Below are positions 26,953 through 34,983 of a DNA stretch of 34,983 nucleotides, piece by piece. The stretch comes from Bacteroidota bacterium. GTDB taxonomy: Bacteria; Bacteroidota; Bacteroidia; J057. The notes under the pieces are model-generated. The model was not told the DNA's origin. It did not search any database and saw only the letters and a program-made list of their open reading frames with translations. Location of the stretch: contig JAAFHL010000008.1 of the NCBI GenBank assembly GCA_013298365.1, positions 1 through 34,983 on the forward strand, written 5' to 3'. The first letter of the stretch is position 1. Each line of letters starts with the position of its first letter. The position numbers and the translations under genes were made by a program.

Positions 26953-28329
26953 ATGAAAAAGAATAAATATAAAAAGTGGATATGGGCTGCTGTTGCCATT
27001 ATTTTGGTAGGTGCGGGTGCGATGTATGCCAAAAGTAAGCAAAAAAAAGTGCTTACAACGGTGGAAACAACTTTGGCAGAAAAACGAAGCATTTTTGCAA
27101 GAGTTACCGAGTCGGGTACGATTCAGCCTACGGTAGAAGTGCCTGTTGCGCCTGATGTTTCGGGCGAAATTGTAGAATTGTACATCAAAGAAGGGCAATA
27201 TGTCAAAAAAGGACAACTCTTAGCCGTTATTCGCCCTGACAACTATCAGGCGGCTTTGGAGCAATCGCAGGCTGCTGTCAATTCGGCAAACTCCGATTAT
27301 TTGCAAGCGCAAGCAAGCCAGGAGCAAATCAAAGTCAATATTCGTCAAGACTCTATCAGCTTGGCAAGGGTTCGCAAAATGCGTGATGACAAAATCGCTT
27401 CGCAAGTAGATTTTGAGAATGCACAACTCAAATATAACTTATCCCTTTCGCAACTTTCGGCTTCGCAATACACGATTCAAGCTGCGTTTTATCGCATGAA
27501 ATCGAGTGAGGCATCGCTCAAACAAGCACAACAAAACCTCAATCGTACCAATATTTATGCCTCTATGGACGGCACAGTTACTTTGTTAAATGTGGAAGTA
27601 GGACAGCGTGTGGTAGGAACGATGCAAATGGCGGGTACAGAAATGATAAAAATTGCCGATTTGTCGAGTGTAGAAGTTGTGGCGGAAATCAATGAAAATG
27701 AAATTGTAAACATTCATTTAGGCGATTCAGCCTTGGTTGAGGTAGATGCTTTTGCTAATAAAAAATTCTTTGGCAAAGTTACAGATATTGCGTATTCTGC
27801 TTCAAAAACGGGCTTAGGAAGTAGCGATCAGGTTACGAGTTTTCAGGTAAAAGTGAAAATTTTGCCTGCTTCTTATCAAGAAATGATGAAAAGTAAGGGC
27901 GAAATTTCTGCAACATCGGCAAGTCCTTTTCGCCCAGGCATGAGTGCTTTGATGGAAATTTATACAGATAGAGTGATAGATGTGGTTTCTGTACCTTTGC
28001 AAGCCGTTACTTTGCACCACGAACCCAAAAAAGAAGAACAAACGAAAGGTGGATTTGGTCCGCCTGACGATGAAGCTCCTAAATTAGAGGAAGCACAAAA
28101 GCCTAAAAATGATAATGTTCCTAAAAAAGAAGTGGTTTTTGTCTATGAAAATGGAAAAGTGAAAGAAGTTCCTGTAAAAATTGGTATTTCTGATGATGAC
28201 TATATCGAACTGAAAGATGGCGTAAGTGTAGGCGCAAAAATTGTGATTGGTCCTTATTCGGTTTTGACAAAAGAGTTGCAAGATGGCATGGAAGTGCAGG
28301 AAAAAGGCGCAGAGGTAAAAAAAGAATAG
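26953..28329 (+). CDS. Efflux transporter periplasmic adaptor (HlyD/MacA-like)
   Basis: N-terminal TM; VPVAPDVSGEIVELYIKEGQYVKKGQLLAVI; coiled-coil hairpin; NIYASMDGTVTLLNVEVGQRV. Confidence 0.93.
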   Translation: MKKNKYKKWIWAAVAIILVGAGAMYAKSKQKKVLTTVETTLAEKRSIFARVTESGTIQPTVEVPVAPDVSGEIVELYIKEGQYVKKGQLLAVIRPDNYQAALEQSQAAVNSANSDYLQAQASQEQIKVNIRQDSISLARVRKMRDDKIASQVDFENAQLKYNLSLSQLSASQYTIQAAFYRMKSSEASLKQAQQNLNRTNIYASMDGTVTLLNVEVGQRVVGTMQMAGTEMIKIADLSSVEVVAEINENEIVNIHLGDSALVEVDAFANKKFFGKVTDIAYSASKTGLGSSDQVTSFQVKVKILPASYQEMMKSKGEISATSASPFRPGMSALMEIYTDRVIDVVSVPLQAVTLHHEPKKEEQTKGGFGPPDDEAPKLEEAQKPKNDNVPKKEVVFVYENGKVKEVPVKIGISDDDYIELKDGVSVGAKIVIGPYSVLTKELQDGMEVQEKGAEVKKE

Positions 28330-28407
28330 CTTAGTTGCTTGCAAATTTGCCAAAATAAGCAGTAATTTGTCTTTGAAAAATGCAAAACAAACCTAATCCG
28401 TACAAAA

Positions 28408-29082
28408 ATGCCATTTAACAAACACAAAGACAGTATTGCCATCACAATTCCGCATTTTGAGATGAAAAAAAGTGCGGACATTTTTGGCGGCGTAAGTGAG
28501 CCATATATTATTTCTATTGCCATAGACGAGGCGGGGCTGTCTGTTCCTGCCTCAAACATTCATTTCAATACCTTTGCTTTTCCCAATGTTAAAAAACTGC
28601 AACAAGTGAAATTTGGCGGCGTAGGAAGAATGATTTATGGACCACAAAACCCCGGAAAATTTGTTTCTTATAGCATCTTATTCATGGAAAGTGATAGCGA
28701 TGTGCGGGAAACAGGCAAAAATTTGGAAGAAATTTTTGCCTCTCCCGCAGCAAAAGTCGTAACAAATGCACTCGCAGTCGCAAATCCTACCTACGCAGTT
28801 GTTGCAAATGTAGTAGCGCAATTAGGCATTTTGGTGGGCAAAATGATGAAAAAAAACAAAGATGATGAGTTGTTTCGTATAGAAGGTACGCTGTTGCGAG
28901 ACACGAATCCGCCGTATTATATCGGTGATTCGTTTGAATCTTTTAACAAATTTATTGCATGTCCTGTGAATGTGATTCCTTTGGTAGAAGATGAAAGTAA
29001 TGACAGAGGCATTGAGAATGAGCGGCTTTTGGTGTATGGAAATGTCCCACAAACGATGATGATTGAACATGTAAGTAGTTGA
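28408..29082 (+). CDS. Hypothetical protein
   Basis: 224-aa ORF with good spacing and codon pattern; no family recognised. Confidence 0.75.
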   Translation: MPFNKHKDSIAITIPHFEMKKSADIFGGVSEPYIISIAIDEAGLSVPASNIHFNTFAFPNVKKLQQVKFGGVGRMIYGPQNPGKFVSYSILFMESDSDVRETGKNLEEIFASPAAKVVTNALAVANPTYAVVANVVAQLGILVGKMMKKNKDDELFRIEGTLLRDTNPPYYIGDSFESFNKFIACPVNVIPLVEDESNDRGIENERLLVYGNVPQTMMIEHVSS

Positions 29083-29195
29083 AAATTAATAGTTAAAAAT
29101 TAATAATTAAAAATTAATAGTTAGTATAAATTACCAATTACTTAATAGCTTTTCTTTAATAGCATTTTCAAGTAATTATACTTTTCTCTATGGTG

Positions 29196-29213
29196 CTTCG
29201 GCTTTAGCCGAAG
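29196..29213. repeat. Perfect small palindrome, 2-nt centre (REP-like)
   Basis: CTTCGGCT-TT-AGCCGAAG. Confidence 0.7.
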
Positions 29214-29330
29214 AGTATATAAAATATTTGTATTATGGATAATATATATTTTACAACTCATTGATTTTTAAGGGGAAATAAGTCTAATACTAACATATTT
29301 TCTAAACGCATCTAATAAAACTACTTGAAC

Positions 29331-30191
29331 ATGAAAAATTTCTTTTATATCACAGTTATTTTATTCCTATATTCTTGTGGAAAAGTGCAAGAGCCTTCTG
29401 TCAAAACCTTGAAAGAGGTCAATATTTTGGCACAAACCGATTCGACCCTTCAACTTGCGGCTATTTTGGTGATGCACAATCCCAATAGTTTTGAAATTCC
29501 TTTGACACAAGCCGACTATTCTATCTCTATTCATGGAAAAAAAGTAGGGGCTGGTAAAGAAGAAAATTTGCCGCCTTTGACAAAAGAAGGTGATACAGAC
29601 CTAAAACTTAGCCCAACCCTTCAACTTGCGGTATTTTCGGAGCTTATAAGCACTTTGCTAACTGAGCAAGAAACGGAAATTGTGATAGATGGAAAATATT
29701 CTTTTTCGGTTTTGGGACAAAATGTGCCTATTTCTCAAGTCCAAAAAACGAAGGTGAATATCCAAGAATTGATGAGAAAATATATATCTGCCGCCATGCA
29801 AGGCAAGAAAAATGGCATGAAGGTAGAAAATGTAAAAATTGGCAAAGCGGATTTACTCCAAACGCTTGTGCTTGCCGATTTAAAATTTACGAATACGCTC
29901 CCCTTAGATTTTACGATTCAAAAAATGCAGCTTGATATTTTTCCTCCTGAAAAAGAAAAGCAAAATATTAAATTGGGCGAATGGCATTTGAACCAAGTAC
30001 AAAAAATTGTGCATGGTCAAGAAGTAAAAATCCCTATCGAAATAAAGGTATCAAACATGGCACTTTTGACTACTATGCCCGATATTTTGAGCAAAAAAGC
30101 CAATCAGTCGCTTTTTGTGAAAGGAACAGCCGAAGTGATGATGGGAAAAAACACGTTTAATGTGCCGATTGAGCAAATTGTAACATTGTAA
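29331..30191 (+). CDS. LEA type 2 family (WHy-domain) lipoprotein
   Basis: Lipobox LFLYSCG; AAILVMHNPNSFEIPLTQADYSISIHGKKVGAG is the typical LEA_2 signature; second copy TLVLADLKFTNTLPLDFTIQKMQLDIF. Confidence 0.85.
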   Translation: MKNFFYITVILFLYSCGKVQEPSVKTLKEVNILAQTDSTLQLAAILVMHNPNSFEIPLTQADYSISIHGKKVGAGKEENLPPLTKEGDTDLKLSPTLQLAVFSELISTLLTEQETEIVIDGKYSFSVLGQNVPISQVQKTKVNIQELMRKYISAAMQGKKNGMKVENVKIGKADLLQTLVLADLKFTNTLPLDFTIQKMQLDIFPPEKEKQNIKLGEWHLNQVQKIVHGQEVKIPIEIKVSNMALLTTMPDILSKKANQSLFVKGTAEVMMGKNTFNVPIEQIVTL

Positions 30192-30251
30192 AAAAATATT
30201 TTGTTATAATTACATAGTCAAAAATTGTATTTCATTTTTAGATAAAAAAAA

Positions 30252-30284
30252 TTTGGAAAATATGAGAGAACTTTCATAACTTTG
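30252..30284 (+). promoter_or_regulatory. Promoter TTTG-N21-TAACTTTG
   Basis: TTTG 30252-30255; TAACTTTG 30277-30284; ~160 nt upstream of ORF 30443. Confidence 0.6.
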
Positions 30285-30442
30285 CGTGTGAAAGTTCTTG
30301 AAATCATAGATTACAGATATTTCCTTACAACACTTTTAAAAGTATAGTCTAAAAGAATTTCTGATGGCAATTTTTTGCATAAAAAACTATTATACATAAA
30401 ATATCAACTATTTAATTTTTAAACAATCCATATTTATTTTTT

Positions 30443-30904
30443 ATGAACAAAGCCTTATTTTTATTATTTTCGTTCCTCTTTCTATTTGTAGGAACACCCA
30501 GTTTTGCCGGTTCACCACAGCAGCAAAACAATTCTGCGATTACTGAGTGGGTAAAGGAATCTCCTGCACCCAAAGTAAAAAAGAAAAATATTTTCAAAAG
30601 AGTAGCAGATGATGGTAAAACCATAGCAATCATTTCCTACATAACACTTGTTGGCTTTATTATCGCCATTGTCATGCATGGTAGCAACAAAACTTCTTTA
30701 GGAAGTTTTCACTTAGCACAAACAATGGGACTTATCCTTACCGGACTTGTTTGCGGCATTATACCTATCGTGGGGTGGATATGCTCAATTGCGGTATTTA
30801 TAATGTGGATTATGGGACTTATTAGTGCGATAAAAGGGGAAGAGAAACCTGTATTTTTATTAGGAAATCTTTACCAAAAATGGTTTGGTGGATTATTCGA
30901 CTAA
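30443..30904 (+). CDS. Small protein: signal peptide + linker + multi-TM domain
   Basis: MNKALFLLFSFLFLFVGTPSFAG / KVKKKNIFKRV / three TM-like segments. Confidence 0.75.
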   Translation: MNKALFLLFSFLFLFVGTPSFAGSPQQQNNSAITEWVKESPAPKVKKKNIFKRVADDGKTIAIISYITLVGFIIAIVMHGSNKTSLGSFHLAQTMGLILTGLVCGIIPIVGWICSIAVFIMWIMGLISAIKGEEKPVFLLGNLYQKWFGGLFD

Positions 30905-30940
30905 ATAAAATCTGCTACCTTTTTTCGCATATTGTGCAAT

Positions 30941-30972
30941 AAAAAGAGGCTGTTACCAAAAGTAGCAGCCTC
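30941..30972 (-). terminator. Intrinsic terminator of the 31002..31484 gene
   Basis: On -: GAGGCTGCTAC...GTAACAGCCTC followed by TTTTT. Confidence 0.85.
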
Positions 30973-31001
30973 AAATATTTTAGATAACATTAAGATATTG
31001 C

Positions 31002-31484
31002 TTAAAACCAACCCAAACCGCCACCTATACCTAATAGTATATACAATAGAACTAGTAGGAATACCAATAATAGATATCCTACACCTGCCAAAATACCTGT
31101 CCAAGCCCAACCTTTACCTCTTTCTCCGTTCTTTTTGATTTGAATGAGTCCGATAACGCCTAATACGAGTGCAGATAGAGGAATAAGCCAGCCAATAAAT
31201 GGAATAAAGAGACCAATGAGAGAACAAAGCCCTAAAATTCCGCCGATTAAGGCAAAGATATTTACCTTACCGTCTTCTGTACGTAGTATCTTATTCATCG
31301 TATCTTCCAATTTTTTGATAAGAAGAGGCTTAGGAGAAGGAGAGACTACTTGTTTTTGTGGTGAATGCGCAAGCTCAATACTTGCGTTTTGCTTTTTAGT
31401 AAGGGGCGAGGCGTTGCCTGCAAGCCCATAAACAGAGAATAAAAGTGTAAATACACTTAGTAGGAAAAAGTTTAAAAGTTTCAT
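31002..31484 (-). CDS. Small protein: signal peptide + linker + DUF4190-like TM domain
   Basis: MKLLNFFLLSVFTLLFSVYGLAG ...; ALIGGILGLCSLIGLFIPFIGWLIPLSALVLGVIGLIQIKKNGERGKGWAWTGILAGVGYLLL. Confidence 0.82.
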   Translation of the reverse strand: MKLLNFFLLSVFTLLFSVYGLAGNASPLTKKQNASIELAHSPQKQVVSPSPKPLLIKKLEDTMNKILRTEDGKVNIFALIGGILGLCSLIGLFIPFIGWLIPLSALVLGVIGLIQIKKNGERGKGWAWTGILAGVGYLLLVFLLVLLYILLGIGGGLGWF

Positions 31485-31745
31485 AAAATAGTAATTTATT
31501 ATAATGATTCACAAAACTAATGACTATTTTTCAATGTATCAAATATTTTAATTCATTTAATTAAATCAAAATATTTATTATCGTTAGAATACTTGATAAT
31601 TAGGTTATTATATATATATATTTACAATAAAAATATATTATACCGCTATTTTATGGTAAATATAATGATACGTTAAAGGTTTAAGCGTAAAAGGGAATCA
31701 TAAAAAATCAATGCTTTCCCTCAAAATATCTTGAACTATACGCTT

Positions 31746-32117
31746 TTACATTCCCCCAAAAGCAGCCAAAAACTTGTTATTATTCTTGTAATGTATGGGT
31801 TCTGACAACATTCTCACAAAATCCATAAGCGGTAGTAGCAAAAAAAAGCCGCCGAATGTAAAAGCATACGCCATAATAAGCCAAGGACTACCGCCCATTA
31901 CTACCCGATGAACGCCAAGACTGCCTGCTAATACACAAAGAAAAATGGCTAAAACGGTCATACTCTCTGGATTTTTCGCTTTTTTTGTGATACTTTTTGT
32001 AATCGTTTGATGTACAACAGCATTTTTAGCAGTAGGCTGCAAAACACCTGCTTTGACAGGGTTTAGCAAAGTTATTAGACAAAGAAACAGCAAAGAAATA
32101 AATGTTTGTATGGTCAT
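31746..32117 (-). CDS. Small protein: signal peptide + linker + TM2-domain-like region
   Basis: MTIQTFISLLFLCLITLLNPVKAG; ILAIFLCVLAG-type segment VLAIFLCVLAGSLGVHRVVMGG...AYAFTFGGFFLLLPLMDFVRML. Start taken at internal ATG 32117. Confidence 0.78.
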   Translation of the reverse strand: MTIQTFISLLFLCLITLLNPVKAGVLQPTAKNAVVHQTITKSITKKAKNPESMTVLAIFLCVLAGSLGVHRVVMGGSPWLIMAYAFTFGGFFLLLPLMDFVRMLSEPIHYKNNNKFLAAFGGM

Positions 32118-32271
32118 AAAAATGTGTTTTATCTCACAAAAATGCACTTTTTTTCGTAGCTGTCCTAAAAAAAATAAAAAAAACTAAACATTTTTTTTAC
32201 TATCTCAAATAAATCCCTTATATTTGAAGTGAAAATAACTTATATTCATTAACTTATTAAAAATTTCTATT

Positions 32272-32634
32272 ATGACAAAACTTCAAACTTTGGTCTTTTC
32301 ATTGATTACATTCTTGTTTATCAATGTATTAGGTGTAAACACTGTACAAGCAGGCGCACCTATTCCTGTGAATGCAACAAGTACGAGCTTTGCTACCGCA
32401 ACAACTTCTGCACCTGTTACCAAGCAAAAACAAACTGCTCGTAAGCCATTGAGAAAACACGTAGATACGGTAGTTGCAGCTATTGTTGGCTTTTTTATTC
32501 CTTGTTTAGGTCTTTATTTGTATGAAGGAAGCATCACCAAACGTTTTTGGATTGCTTTGGTACTTCAACTTTTGGTGTTTACTTGGCTTATCGCAAGTAT
32601 TTATGCTTTAGTTGTTATCTTAGGTGGTAAATAA
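32272..32634 (+). CDS. Small protein: signal peptide + linker + YqaE/Pmp3-like TM domain
   Basis: MTKLQTLVFSLITFLFINVLGVNTVQAGAP; VDTVVAAIVGFFIPCLGLYLYEGSITKRFWIALVLQLLVFTWLIASIYALVVIL. Confidence 0.8.
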   Translation: MTKLQTLVFSLITFLFINVLGVNTVQAGAPIPVNATSTSFATATTSAPVTKQKQTARKPLRKHVDTVVAAIVGFFIPCLGLYLYEGSITKRFWIALVLQLLVFTWLIASIYALVVILGGK

Positions 32635-32658
32635 GCATTTTTCTCTCAAAAATACATG

Positions 32659-32686
32659 AGGCTGCTCCAAAAGGGCAGCCTTTTTT
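32659..32686 (+). terminator. Intrinsic terminator
   Basis: AGGCTGC...GCAGCCT followed by TTTTTT. Confidence 0.85.
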
Positions 32687-32744
32687 ATACACCCTATTAT
32701 CAAAATAATATTCCATTATCTGCGTTTTAATGTGCAATATGGCA

Positions 32745-32752
32745 TATATTTG
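32745..32752 (+). promoter_or_regulatory. -7 element TATATTTG upstream of PorE-like gene
   Basis: TAnnTTTG match 24 nt before ATG 32776. Confidence 0.4.
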
Positions 32753-32775
32753 TCGTTTTATACTACATTGATAAA

Positions 32776-34687
32776 ATGAAATCATATTTTTTATTGTTAT
32801 TTTTGTTCATTTTGAGTGGCTTAATGGCGCAAAATGAAAAACCTGCGGACTTTGGCATCAAATCCAAAAAAGCCTTGAATTTATATTTGGAAGGACGTGA
32901 ACAGGTACGATATAGAGACCACAAAAAGGCTGCAGAACTTTTTTTGGAAGCGATAAAATTAGAGCCTGATTTTGCGGCGGCAAATTATAGTCTGGGCGAA
33001 GAATATTGGCTATTGCGCAAATATGCCGAATCTTTGCCTTATTTGGAAAAAGTGGCGGCATCGCCTCGTGCGGGCAGTTTTCCTACGATTTATTGCTTGT
33101 TCCAAAGGGGCAAGAGCTTACCTTGATGCGGCAAATAAAAACTATCCAAAAGCCAAGTTTGCAGCGGCAGAAATTAAGCACCCTGTTAAGTTTGTGCCAC
33201 AAAATTTGGGAAGTAGCGTAAATACCGCAGGAGAGGAATATCTTCCTTTTCTAACGGCTGATGACAAAATTTTGTTATTTACCTCACAACGTGCCGAAAA
33301 TTTGGGCGGCTATAATGCAGAGTCTCGTAGTTATATGGAAGATATTTATACTTCCGAATTTAAGGACGCACAATGGACTGAGGCAAAAAGCTTGGGCGCA
33401 CCTATCAATACAGATTTGGACGAGGGGGCGGCAAGTATCACGCAAGATGGGAGAATCGTATTTTTTGCAGCAGATTATCCCAGTGGTTTTGGCGGATACG
33501 ATATTTATTATACCGTTTTGCTCAATGGAAAATGGACTCGTCCCGAAAACTTAGGACCAAATGTTAATTCAAATGCTTGGGATTCGCAACCTTTTTTGTC
33601 GCCTGATGGTAAGACCTTGTATTTTTCTTCTAAACGGATTGGCGGCTTGGGCGGACATGATATTTGGTATTGCAAATGGGACAATCAAAAATGGTTGCCC
33701 GCCAAAAATATCGGGAAACCCATCAATACAGGCGGTGATGAACAATGTCCTTTTATTCATGCTGATGGCGAAACCATGTATTTTGGCTCAAACTTTCACC
33801 CAGGTTTTGGCGAAAACGACCTTTTTGTAACGCAACTTGTCGCAGATTCGGGCTGGATACAACCCAAAAATTTGGGCTATCCTATCAATACCCCTGCCGA
33901 TGAGGGCAATATTTTTGTCAATACAAAAGGAACAAGGGCATTTATCGAATCTCGCAGAGAAGGCGGTTTTGGCGGCATGGATTTGTACGAATTTGGTATG
34001 GACCCCGTCATTCGTCCCAAAATTTCGACTTTTTTGCGAGGTGTAACAAGAGATAGTTTAACAAAAGCCCCGATTGCGGCAAACATAAAACTCATAGATG
34101 TAGCTACAGGCGATACGGTGCGCACCATGACTGCGGGCAAAAATGATGGCAGATTTTTGATGAGTTTGCCGATGAATAAGGAATATGCAGCTTTTGCAGA
34201 AGCAAACGGCTATATGTTTTCAAGTCAAAATTTTTACCTAAAAGATTTGCCTGAATATGTGTATTTTGACATCATTATAGATATGATGCCGATTCCTGCA
34301 AAACCTGCGCTTGCTTCAACGCCTGTATCAACCCCCGAAACCCCTGTGGTAATGGTGCTACGCAATGTGTTTTTTGGTACAGGAAGTTATGAATTAAAAC
34401 CGACTTCTTTTATAGAATTAGCTGTTTTGTTAAACTATTTAGAAAAAAATCCTCGCCTCAAAATTGAGATACAAGGACATACGGATAATATTGGTAATGA
34501 GACAAGTAACTTAGTATTGAGTCAAGAAAGAGCAAATTCTGTGGCTGCCTATCTCATCACAAATGGCATTTCATCTGAACGCATTACGGCTATGGGCTAT
34601 GGCGAAAGTCAGCCGATTTCCACAAATGATACGGCAGAAGGACGTGCGCAAAATAGAAGGACAGCATTTAGAATTGTGGAATTTTAG
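32776..34687 (+). pseudogene. PorE-like protein (signal peptide, TPR, PD40 propeller, carboxypeptidase-regulatory-like, OmpA), frame-disrupted
   Basis: N-terminal part 32776..33126 (MKSYFLLLFLFILSGLMAQ + TPR) ends in LFQRGKSLP-stop; remainder continues in another frame from ~33100 to 34687 (YLDAANKNYPKAKFAAAE..., PD40 repeats 'PFLSPDGKTLYFSSKRIGGLGGHDIW', OmpA 'LKIEIQGHTDNIGNETSNLVLSQERANSVAAYL'). Confidence 0.75.
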
Positions 34688-34716
34688 GCTTGTTTTTGAT
34701 TAATTTTAAGAAAATT

Positions 34717-34762
34717 ATACTTTCATGTATCAAAAAAACGTTTTTTTGATACATGAAAGTAT
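34717..34762. repeat. Perfect 46-bp palindrome
   Basis: ATACTTTCATGTATCAAAAAAAC|GTTTTTTTGATACATGAAAGTAT, self-complementary with no loop. Confidence 0.95.
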
Positions 34763-34803
34763 TTTATGTGTACCTTTATACTCATTTTTAACATTATCTC
34801 AAA

Positions 34804-34983
34804 ATGACAACAATCAACAAACATTTCTTTTTCCTGCTATTAGGATTGGGGTTCACTACTGCAACACAAGCACAAAGTGATGATTACCGCAAAGTGATAA
34901 AGGACATTATGTCGCAATCCGTAGAAGTAGTAGATGAAATCATTGAAGCAGGGCTTGAAGTCGTGCGTTTAGAATATGATTTG
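34804..34983 (+). CDS. Secreted hypothetical protein, N-terminal part (truncated by window end)
   Basis: MTTINKHFFFLLLGLGFTTATQAQSDDYRKVIKDIMSQSVEVVDEIIEAGLEVVRLEYDL; signal-peptide start, open to the window end. Confidence 0.7.
   Translation, partial: MTTINKHFFFLLLGLGFTTATQAQSDDYRKVIKDIMSQSVEVVDEIIEAGLEVVRLEYDL

Noticed and set aside
31600-31640. AT-dinucleotide run (tatatatatata)
   Set aside because: Ordinary low-complexity AT-rich intergenic sequence.

Overview
AT-rich chromosomal window that looks like Bacteroidota (Cytophagales-like). The basis is TTTG-N19-21-TAnnTTTG promoter elements, a CHU_C-type gliding/T9SS C-terminal domain, and GldE-like and PorE-like proteins. Most of it is housekeeping: GT2 glycosyltransferase, tRNA-Gly(CCC), penicillin acylase, Ser/Thr kinase, MoxR ATPase, accB-accC, MFS, SDR, bshB1, an RND/HlyD-type adaptor and a LEA-2 lipoprotein. 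Three accessory areas stand out. (1) About 20.3-26.7 kb is nuclease-rich: Rpn-family PD-(D/E)XK, then a secreted NUC1 nuclease, facing a convergent bshB1-mcrB-rpn-mcrC run. There the Rpn gene sits between mcrB and mcrC, has its own consensus promoter starting right after the mcrB stop, and is coupled to mcrC by a TAATG overlap. This is my best candidate for an under-described system. (2) About 30.4-32.7 kb holds four small genes of the same design (signal peptide, short basic/Thr-rich linker, small multi-TM domain). (3) About 32.7-34.7 kb holds a PorE-like TPR-PD40-CRD-OmpA gene that looks frame-disrupted, followed by a perfect 46-bp palindrome. Other items: a RelE-like TA pair just downstream of a tRNA, several hairpin or dispersed intergenic repeats, and a structured leader upstream of accB. 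All family calls are by eye from motifs; no database search was run.
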